Shown here piece by piece: positions 22,854 through 27,863 of a DNA stretch of 27,863 bases. The position numbers and the translations under genes are program-made. How positions within the stretch are numbered: position 1 is the first letter of the stretch; each line of letters opens with the position of its first letter. A model generated the notes under the pieces. It was not told where the DNA came from and searched no databases. It was given only the letters and a program-made list of their open reading frames with translations. The stretch is from Chloroflexota bacterium (GTDB lineage: Bacteria; Chloroflexota; Limnocylindria; QHBO01). The DNA lies in assembly GCA_029865285.1 (NCBI GenBank), contig JAOUHE010000004.1, positions 1-27,863 on the forward strand, in the 5' to 3' direction.

Positions 22854-23522
22854 TCAGTTTCCGGCGGTGCGTGCGAGCGTGCGCAGCGTGCCGTTCGCGT
22901 CGTCGCGCCACGGCGGGTAGTGGGCGAATGCGATCGTCTCGACGTCCAGGTCCGCCATGCGCGCCACGCTGGCGCGCGCCAGCGCGATGTCCTCGCTGAA
23001 CACCGAGCTGGCGAAGGTCACCTTGCCGCGGATCACCTGGAGCGCGTCGCCGACAAACAGGATCCGCTGCTGCGCGGCATACAGGCAGACGCTCCCGGGC
23101 GTATGTCCCGGCGTATGCACAACCTGCAGGCCGCCGAGCATCGGCAACAGGTCGCCGTCCGCGACCGGGGTCGCCTCGCCGGGGTGGCGGGTGAAGTAGG
23201 CGATCAGCTGGCCCCGGTTCCGGTTGGCGACCGCGTCGCGCAGCGTGACGCTCAATCCATCCAGGTCGGCGGGATGCATGAGCACCTCGACATCACGGTC
23301 GCCGGCGAGCTCGCGGACGCCGCCGACATGGTCCGGATGGGCGTGCGTGCAGATGATCCGCGTCAGGTCGTCCAGCGACCGACCGATCTTCGACGCGTAG
23401 CGTCGCACCGAGCGTCCTGATCCGATCAGCCCGGCGTCGATGAGCGTCATCGCCGGCTCGTCGATGAGGTACAGGTAGCCGCTCAGCACCCGGACCGCGT
23501 GCAACCGGGGGGCAATCTCCAT
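22854..23522 (-). CDS. MBL-fold metallo-hydrolase
   Basis: A 222-residue metallo-beta-lactamase-fold hydrolase of the glyoxalase II-like group. The metal motif THAHPDHVGG (HxHxDH) is near residue 60, then HTPGHTPGS near 136, VGDAL (bridging Asp) and a final AFAHYPP His. All ligands for a two-metal site are present. The substrate is unknown; small thioesters, lactones or phosphodiesters are possible. ATG 23522 comes eight bases after TATGAT with no ribosome binding site, so it is probably leaderless. It lies between rsgA and the lipid enzyme gene on the same strand but appears to have its own promoter. Confidence 0.85.
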   Translation of the reverse strand: MEIAPRLHAVRVLSGYLYLIDEPAMTLIDAGLIGSGRSVRRYASKIGRSLDDLTRIICTHAHPDHVGGVRELAGDRDVEVLMHPADLDGLSVTLRDAVANRNRGQLIAYFTRHPGEATPVADGDLLPMLGGLQVVHTPGHTPGSVCLYAAQQRILFVGDALQVIRGKVTFASSVFSEDIALARASVARMADLDVETIAFAHYPPWRDDANGTLRTLARTAGN

Positions 23523-23530
23523 TGGTCGTG

Positions 23531-23536
23531 ATCATA
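23531..23536 (-). promoter_or_regulatory. -10 element of a leaderless MBL-hydrolase message
   Basis: TATGAT on the minus strand, eight bases before ATG 23522. It is close to the TATAAT consensus. No -35 is seen. Confidence 0.5.
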
Positions 23537-23561
23537 CGGCCGCCCCGGTCAGTCGCTGTGG

Positions 23562-24512
23562 TCAGTCCTCGTTCAGCAGCAGCCGCCGATACGATTCGTA
23601 GCGGGCTTCGCTGACGGTCCCGCCAGCCACGGCCGCCAGGATGGCGCAGCGCGGCTCACCGAGGTGGCGGCAGTCGTTGAAACCGCAGTCCCCCAGGTGC
23701 TCGCGCATCTCCGGGAAGCACCACGCCAGCGATTCGTCAGGGATCTGCCAGAGGCCAAGTTCCCGGAGGCCCGGCGTGTCCGCCACGGCCCCACCGCCAG
23801 CGACCAGTGGGTGGAGCTCCGCCGAGGTCGTGGTGTGCATTCCCTTGTGCAGGGATTCGCTCACCTCGGCAGTCTCGATCCGCAGTCCGGGCTGGATGGC
23901 GTTGAGCAGCGTCGACTTGCCGACGCCGGACGGACCGGTAACGACGCTGATGCGGCCGGCGAGCCGGTCGGCGAACTCCTCGACGCCGATGCCCTCCCTG
24001 GCGGAGACGTACAGCACCGGGTAGCCGATCGCCTCGTAGCCGGAGAAGATCTTGCGGGCCGCGGCCATGCCGACCAGGTCGATCTTGTTGGCCACGACCG
24101 CCGCCTCGACCTCGTTGTGCTCGGCCGCGACGAGGAACCGGTCAAGCATGCGGAGGTGCGGCATCGGATCGGCGCAGGCGAAGACGACCAGCACCTGGTC
24201 GAGGTTCGCCACCATGACGTCCTCTTTCCAGCTGCCCCGGGGGCCGGGCTGACGGCGGCTGAACTGGGAACGACGCGGCTCCACCTCTTCGATGGTGCCG
24301 CTCCCGTCACGCCGCGCGGTCAGGTGCACGCGGTCGCCGATCACCACCAGGTCGGTCCCGCTGCGGACCTGCTTGATGCGCCCACGGAGCTGGCATTCGA
24401 CGGTGCCGTCGTTGTCGGTATGGACCGTGTAGAAGCCGCTGCGAGCACGCATCACCGTCCCGGCGAGCAGCGGTGGAGCCGCGTCGGGCGCGGCCAGGGG
24501 AACGAGCTTCAA
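23562..24512 (-). CDS. rsgA: Ribosome small-subunit GTPase RsgA
   Basis: RsgA is a circularly permuted GTPase that helps mature the 30S subunit. The 316-residue product has an N-terminal OB domain (about 10-90) and then the permuted order typical of the family: NKIDL (G4), SAREG (G5), GPSGVGKST (G1), the TTTS region (G2) and DTPGLRELG (G3). A C-terminal zinc finger CGFNDCRHLGEPRC follows. The start is TTG 24512 with GGAGAG five bases ahead. The leader of about 170 bases contains an 18-codon ORF with its own strong ribosome binding site, so translation may be regulated. Confidence 0.95.
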   Translation of the reverse strand: MKLVPLAAPDAAPPLLAGTVMRARSGFYTVHTDNDGTVECQLRGRIKQVRSGTDLVVIGDRVHLTARRDGSGTIEEVEPRRSQFSRRQPGPRGSWKEDVMVANLDQVLVVFACADPMPHLRMLDRFLVAAEHNEVEAAVVANKIDLVGMAAARKIFSGYEAIGYPVLYVSAREGIGVEEFADRLAGRISVVTGPSGVGKSTLLNAIQPGLRIETAEVSESLHKGMHTTTSAELHPLVAGGGAVADTPGLRELGLWQIPDESLAWCFPEMREHLGDCGFNDCRHLGEPRCAILAAVAGGTVSEARYESYRRLLLNED

Positions 24513-24591
24513 GGTGTCTCTCCACGCATAAGGGTCAACGATGGGCGGGTGGAGCGCGCCCGTGGCCGCGGGGAGGGGCCGCTGCGGTCGG

Positions 24592-24648
24592 TCAGGACCG
24601 AGGAAGCCTCCCTGCCAGGCGGGGGCGCGCGACGTGAACGGTGGTCAT
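24592..24648 (-). CDS. 18-codon leader ORF upstream of rsgA
   Basis: ATG 24648 is preceded at seven bases by AAAGGAGA (on the plus strand, 24656-24663), better than the rsgA site itself. The peptide is MTTVHVARPRLAGRLPRS with four Arg. Its stop TGA lies inside an inverted repeat TCGGT-CCTG-ACCGA (24588-24601). It sits between the rsgA promoter and the rsgA start. It could be a leader peptide that controls rsgA or a chance ORF; only conservation would tell. Confidence 0.45.
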   Translation of the reverse strand: MTTVHVARPRLAGRLPRS

Positions 24649-24688
24649 CGGTGCGTCTCCTTTCGCCTGCGATTCGGTTGACCGATGC

Positions 24689-24718
24689 ACGGTATCGGTC
24701 CAATTGGCCCTGTGTCAA
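24689..24718 (-). promoter_or_regulatory. Promoter of the rsgA leader
   Basis: A perfect TTGACA (24718-24713), an 18-base spacer and TACCGT (24694-24689) on the minus strand. Transcription should start near 24682, about 34 bases before the leader ORF. Confidence 0.6.
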
Positions 24719-24735
24719 CGGTGGGTGGTCACGAT

Positions 24736-24741
24736 TACGAT
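24736..24741 (+). promoter_or_regulatory. -10 element of a leaderless message
   Basis: TACGAT, six bases before ATG 24748, with no Shine-Dalgarno. It is divergent from the rsgA promoter and close to it. Confidence 0.4.
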
Positions 24742-24747
24742 GGCTCC

Positions 24748-25980
24748 ATGGACGAGGTCGCCCGGCGATACCTGCTGCTGGGGCTGCGCCTTGCTCGGCA
24801 TCGGCCCGACCTGGTCGGTGCCTATTACGGCCCCCCGGAGCTCGCCGAGGCCGTGGCGGGGGAGGAACCGGCACCCGCCGCCGAGCTGCATGCCGAGGCG
24901 ATGACCCTGGCGGGGATGGTCTCGGAACTGCCGCAGGAGACGCCTGGGGGTGGTCGGCGTTCAGCATGGCTCGTCTCGCAGCTGAAGGCGATGAGCGCGC
25001 TGAGCAGGCGCATCGGAGGCGAGGAGATCCGCTTCGTGGACCTCGTCGAGGAGCTCCTGGAGGTGAGTGTCTCCCTCGAGCCGGAGTCGACCTTCCAGGC
25101 AGCGCACCGGTTGCTCGACTCCGCTCTCCGGGGGTCGGGCTCACTCCGCGAGCGGCTTGACCGCCACGCGGCGTGCACCGCAATTCCCCGCGGTCGCGAG
25201 TTGGCGGTTCTCGTCGCCCTGACGAAGGTGATGCGCTCCCAGTCGCGGGCGCAGCTCTGGCTGCCCGAGGACGAGTCGATCGTGTTCGAGGAGGCGCACG
25301 GCGAGTCCTGGGCGACGAAGGCTCGCTACGTCGGCGGCGGCCGGTCGATCGTCCGCGTGAATTGCGACCTCCCGGTGACGATCGGCCGCATCGTCGAGTT
25401 GGCGGCAGACCAGGGCTACCCCGGCCGCCACGCGGCAGCAGCGGTCAAGGATGTGGTGCTGGTGGTGGCGAGCCGCGGCGAACTCACGCTGCCGGTCGAG
25501 CTGAGCCCGCAGGCAGTCATCGCTGAGGGGATGGCAAGCCTCGCGCGCGAGGTGGTGATGACCGATGGCGAGCTCGGGTACGAACTCGGGCGACTGGCGC
25601 GGGCGGAGGGCATGAACGTCGACGTCGAGGCCGAGCTGGTCGTTCAGCGCGCACGCTGGCTACTGGCGCCGGCCGTGGGCAACGCGGCGTTGGCGCTCCA
25701 CCAGGACGAACAGCCACGCGAGCAGGTGCGGTCCTACCTGCGCGACGTGGGGCTGATCGAAGACGCGAGGCTTGTCGCAGCGCTCGCCCGGCTCGCCGAC
25801 CCCCTCTGGGCGGCACACTCGTTCGCTCACATCGATGGTCGCCGCCTCGTCGGGGAGTGGCTCGAGACGCACGGCCAGACGCACGGGTACGGTCGGCTCA
25901 TGGCAGAGCAACTCACTCCCGCTCTGCTCCGCGAAGAGGTCGGAGTGCCTCCTTCGCTGTACCCCGACTCGTTCGCCTGA
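24748..25980 (+). CDS. Degenerate zinc-peptidase-like protein
   Basis: The 410-residue product starts DEVARRYLLLGLRLARHRPD followed by LVGAYYGPPE, a pattern I know from metallopeptidase-like proteins of the DUF885 kind. Those carry a HExYPGHHTE zinc motif and, about 30 residues on, a SPExxxxEGxA motif. Here the aligned region reads ADQGYPGRHAAAAVKD, then LSPQAVIAEGMASL. The first zinc His is Asp, the catalytic Glu is Gln and the next His is Arg, while the frame around them is intact. It is therefore probably a non-catalytic relative, perhaps with a binding role. There is no signal peptide. ATG 24748 was chosen over GTG/ATG codons further upstream because it gives the family start and follows a -10 element. 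Confidence 0.6.
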   Translation: MDEVARRYLLLGLRLARHRPDLVGAYYGPPELAEAVAGEEPAPAAELHAEAMTLAGMVSELPQETPGGGRRSAWLVSQLKAMSALSRRIGGEEIRFVDLVEELLEVSVSLEPESTFQAAHRLLDSALRGSGSLRERLDRHAACTAIPRGRELAVLVALTKVMRSQSRAQLWLPEDESIVFEEAHGESWATKARYVGGGRSIVRVNCDLPVTIGRIVELAADQGYPGRHAAAAVKDVVLVVASRGELTLPVELSPQAVIAEGMASLAREVVMTDGELGYELGRLARAEGMNVDVEAELVVQRARWLLAPAVGNAALALHQDEQPREQVRSYLRDVGLIEDARLVAALARLADPLWAAHSFAHIDGRRLVGEWLETHGQTHGYGRLMAEQLTPALLREEVGVPPSLYPDSFA

Positions 25981-26052
25981 CCCGCAACGCTGCCGGTGGC
26001 AGCGGCCGCGCAGCAAAGCCGCGACGCGCAGTGCAGCCGCACGAGCCAGCTC

Positions 26053-26064
26053 GGTACTAGTACC
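26053..26064. promoter_or_regulatory. 12-bp palindrome ahead of the export cassette
   Basis: GGTACTAGTACC is a perfect palindrome about 80 bases before the first cassette gene, in a 162-base gap with no other gene. It is AT-richer than its surroundings and could be an operator for a dimeric regulator. Confidence 0.4.
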
Positions 26065-26142
26065 TCACTCCTATTCGCCGGCAGCTTGGTGCGGTTCACA
26101 TTGTTGGCGAGGGGGCACAAAGAGAAAGTGAGTTCCAGCATA

Positions 26143-26538
26143 ATGAAGCGCATTGTGGGCGCGGTTCTGGCCGGTCTGACGACTTTCGGGCTCGTCTTCG
26201 GTTTGGCCGCGAGCCTGAACCTCACCAGCGATAGCCTGGGCTCGGCCACCACCGTGGTCGCTGCGTGCCAGGCGACGGCCATGAACGCCACCTACACGTC
26301 GACCTACCAGGCCGGCGCACCCGGACCGGGATACACCGTCGGCACGGTGACCATCACCGGCCTGGCCGCGACCTGCTACAGCAAGCCCTACAAGGTCACG
26401 CTGGCAGGAGCGGCGGGCGCATCGCTCGGCGAGGCGACGGGGACCACGCCCGCTTCAGGCACCAGCTTCGCGGTGACCTTCTCGCCGGTCGTATCGGCGA
26501 CGTCGGTCACAGCCATTAGCGTGGTGATCAGCGGGTAG
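26143..26538 (+). CDS. Secreted beta-rich subunit 1 of the export cassette
   Basis: A 131-residue exported protein. The signal peptide (MKRIVGAVLAGLTTFGLVFG) runs into the shared motif AASLNLTSDSLGSATTVVAAC, with SLNLTS at 24-29 and the first Cys at 42. The mature part is rich in Thr, Ser, Val, Ala and Gly with alternating beta pattern (YTVGTVTITGLAATC, PYKVTLAGAAG) and a second Cys near 69 that could pair with the first. It resembles an Ig-like or pilin-like single domain. The start is ATG 26143; the ribosome binding site is weak. A frame open from 25996 adds no signal-like sequence. A strong hairpin follows the stop, so this may be the major, most abundant subunit. Confidence 0.75.
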   Translation: MKRIVGAVLAGLTTFGLVFGLAASLNLTSDSLGSATTVVAACQATAMNATYTSTYQAGAPGPGYTVGTVTITGLAATCYSKPYKVTLAGAAGASLGEATGTTPASGTSFAVTFSPVVSATSVTAISVVISG

Positions 26539-26547
26539 TGCGATCAG

Positions 26548-26579
26548 GGTGGTGGGTGGCACCATGGCCGCCCACCACC
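26548..26579 (+). promoter_or_regulatory. 13-bp intergenic hairpin after subunit 1
   Basis: GGTGGTGGGTGGC, loop ACCATG, then GCCGCCCACCACC form 13 pairs with one G-U. The hairpin begins ten bases after the subunit 1 stop and ends before the ribosome binding site of subunit 2. There is no T tract, so partial termination or protection of the upstream message is more likely than full termination. Confidence 0.75.
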
Positions 26580-26602
26580 GCGAATCGCGTCGGAGGCCAC
26601 AG

Positions 26603-26974
26603 ATGACCTTCTGGCGCCGCGCTGCAGCCGCAACCCTGCTCCTGGCGACCGGCGTGGTCATTGGGGCCGCCGCGTCCCTGAGCCTCACTTCGGGCACGCT
26701 TGGAGCGGCAACCACCACCGTCCCGCAGTGCACGACCGCCGGGTTGACCGTCTTCCAGAATCTGTCCGGCAGCACGGTGGTCAGCGTCACGGTGGGCGCG
26801 ATTCCGGCGGCATGCGCCGGTGCGACCCTCCAGGTCACCGTGAACAACGGCGTGACGAATGCGTCGGGGTCGGCCACGGTCCCGGGCGGAGGCGGTTCCG
26901 TCACCGTGGCGCTGGGCACAGCGCCCGCTGTCACCACGTCAGAGCAGACCGATCTCGTCATGGTCGGACCATGA
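26603..26974 (+). CDS. Secreted beta-rich subunit 2 of the export cassette
   Basis: A 123-residue exported protein, paralogous at its N terminus to subunit 1. The signal peptide (FWRRAAAATLLLATGVVIGA) is followed by AASLSLTSGTLGAATTTVPQC, with SLSLTS at 25-30 and Cys at 43. The mature part is Thr/Val/Gly-rich (GSTVVSVTVGAIPAACAGAT, GGSVTVALGTAP) with a second Cys near 73. GGAGG lies seven bases before ATG 26603. The stop overlaps the next start as ATGA (26971-26974). It is probably a second structural subunit or adaptor; the function is inferred from position. Confidence 0.75.
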   Translation: MTFWRRAAAATLLLATGVVIGAAASLSLTSGTLGAATTTVPQCTTAGLTVFQNLSGSTVVSVTVGAIPAACAGATLQVTVNNGVTNASGSATVPGGGGSVTVALGTAPAVTTSEQTDLVMVGP

Positions 26975-27690
26975 CCCGCACATGGCTGCGGGTGCTGCTG
27001 GCCAGCGCCGGCATCCTGGTCGGCAGCGGCGTCCTGACCGGTTCGGCCGACAGCCTGAGCCTGACTTCGCAGAACTTCACGCCGTACCGGACTTGCACCA
27101 TCACCGCGACCCCGACCACCACCACGGCAGTCGCCGACACCACCGCACGCCAGGGATCGCCAACCTCCAACTTTGGCACGAACTCCGTCATCGCCGTGCA
27201 GTCCGGCGTCAACCTCAATATCCGCCTCTACATCTGGTTCGACCTGACCAGGTGCAGCCCGCTGATCCCCTCATCCGCGACGGTTCGGCTGGCCACGCTG
27301 CGCCTGTACATGACGGCGGCGCCCGCCGAGTGCCGTGTCCTCGACATCTTTCGGGTGACCGCAAGTTGGGGGGAGACCACCCTCACCTGGAACAACCAGC
27401 CGTTTGGCACCGCCATCAACAACCCTCCGACCGCATCGCGCACCGGCACGTTCAGCGTGGGCACTCCGGTGGGATGCCAGAACCGGGCCACCGGCGTCTA
27501 CGTCACCGGTGGCACCGTCACCGCCGACGTGGCGCGCTTCGTGGCCGGGTCCGCCACGAACTTTGGATGGATGATCCGTGACGACGCGGAAGGCTCGGCG
27601 ACGACGCGCGCATCCCAGTACTCCGCCAAGGAGGTCGGCACGGTGCCCCAGGAGCCGCAGCTGGTCATCACCTACGTGCCGGTCCCATGA
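26971..27690 (+). CDS. Exported DNRLRE-domain protein of the export cassette
   Basis: A 239-residue exported protein. The signal peptide is followed by ADSLSLTSQNFTPYRTC, the same SLxLTS-to-Cys arrangement as the two preceding proteins (SLSLTS at 28-33, Cys at 42). From about residue 50 it has a DNRLRE-type beta-sandwich: VADTTARQGSPTSNFGTNSV, RLYIWFDLT, VRLATLRLYM, SWGETTLTWNNQP, DVARFVAG, and a closing RASQYSAKEV and PQLVITY. Such domains occur in secreted carbohydrate- or surface-binding proteins. It is coupled by ATGA on both sides. It could be the tip or adhesive part of a structure built from the two small subunits. Confidence 0.85.
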   Translation: MTRTWLRVLLASAGILVGSGVLTGSADSLSLTSQNFTPYRTCTITATPTTTTAVADTTARQGSPTSNFGTNSVIAVQSGVNLNIRLYIWFDLTRCSPLIPSSATVRLATLRLYMTAAPAECRVLDIFRVTASWGETTLTWNNQPFGTAINNPPTASRTGTFSVGTPVGCQNRATGVYVTGGTVTADVARFVAGSATNFGWMIRDDAEGSATTRASQYSAKEVGTVPQEPQLVITYVPVP

Positions 27691-27863
27691 TCCGTCTTCT
27701 GTCGCGCGCGCTCACCGTCATCCTGCTCGCCGGGGTGGTCCTGGTCTGGGCATTCACGCTGCGTCCCCAGGCGCTCGGCGGCCCGGCCGTCTTCGTGGCG
27801 GTTCGCGGCTCGTCGATGCTGCCGACGTACGAGCACGGCGACCTCGTGGTCGTCCAGTCGTCG
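27687..27863 (+). CDS. Signal peptidase I (SipW-like), cut by the window end
   Basis: Only the first 59 codons are in view. They encode a short basic head, one membrane helix (LTVILLAGVVLVWAFTL, about 9-25) and the catalytic serine motif RGSSMLPTYEHGDLVVVQ with Ser43 as probable nucleophile. Whether the second catalytic residue is Lys (bacterial type) or His (SipW/ER type) lies beyond the window. The start overlaps the DNRLRE stop as ATGA. Its place behind three genes with a shared signal-peptide motif argues for a dedicated peptidase for those proteins. Confidence 0.85.
   Translation, partial: MIRLLSRALTVILLAGVVLVWAFTLRPQALGGPAVFVAVRGSSMLPTYEHGDLVVVQSS

Noticed and set aside
1..27863. CRISPR arrays, insertion sequences, rRNA genes
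   Set aside because: No regularly spaced repeats, transposase motifs, terminal inverted repeats or rRNA-like stretches were seen.

Overview
The window is dense, high-GC bacterial chromosome (one counted line, 16021-16080, is 70% GC). I see no phage, transposase, CRISPR array or rRNA. The gene families (a DUF2652-type cyclase-like protein fused to an SRPBCC domain, an acyl-CoA synthetase/ACP/acyltransferase fusion, ECF sigma/anti-sigma pairs, a signal peptidase beside its probable substrates), the TAnnnT -10 elements and several apparently leaderless starts suggest Chloroflexota of the Limnocylindria/Ellin6529 kind, or possibly an actinobacterium. That placement is inference.

Region 1 (31-6861, all minus strand). 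Read in transcription order it holds a GNAT acetyltransferase, a GalT-fold protein that has lost its catalytic histidine, an ECF sigma factor, a membrane zinc-finger anti-sigma factor with an outside beta-propeller, and then pyrR-pyrB-pyrC. A PyrR-binding hairpin lies over the pyrB ribosome binding site, which points to uridine-nucleotide feedback on translation of the pyrimidine genes.

Region 2 (6918-13333). An OsmC peroxidase gene is convergent with ATP-type pckA. A plus-strand group follows: a very acidic repetitive membrane-anchored protein, a second ECF sigma factor and a coupled non-zinc anti-sigma-like protein. After these come a cupredoxin lipoprotein closed by a strong hairpin and a leaderless aldehyde dehydrogenase gene whose stop codon interlocks with that of a DAO-family oxidase.

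Region 3 (13330-18631). The minus strand carries the DAO-family oxidase and a PreA-like flavin dehydrogenase. The plus strand carries the cyclase/SRPBCC fusion. A visibly lower-GC islet with two small genes (17302-18280) sits beside a tRNA-Gly(CCC) gene with its own promoter.

Region 4 (18718-25980). A PA-domain M28 peptidase lipoprotein is convergent with the 871-residue acyl-CoA synthetase/ACP/PlsC fusion. Next are an MBL-fold hydrolase, the ribosome-assembly GTPase rsgA with an 18-codon leader ORF, and a gene that looks like a metallopeptidase whose zinc site has been lost.

Region 5 (26143-27863). A compact export cassette encodes two small beta-rich secreted proteins and a DNRLRE-domain protein, all sharing an SLxLTS motif after the signal peptide, followed by a translationally coupled signal peptidase I cut by the window edge. 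A 13-bp hairpin separates the first subunit gene from the rest. This is the best candidate here for an undescribed surface-structure system.
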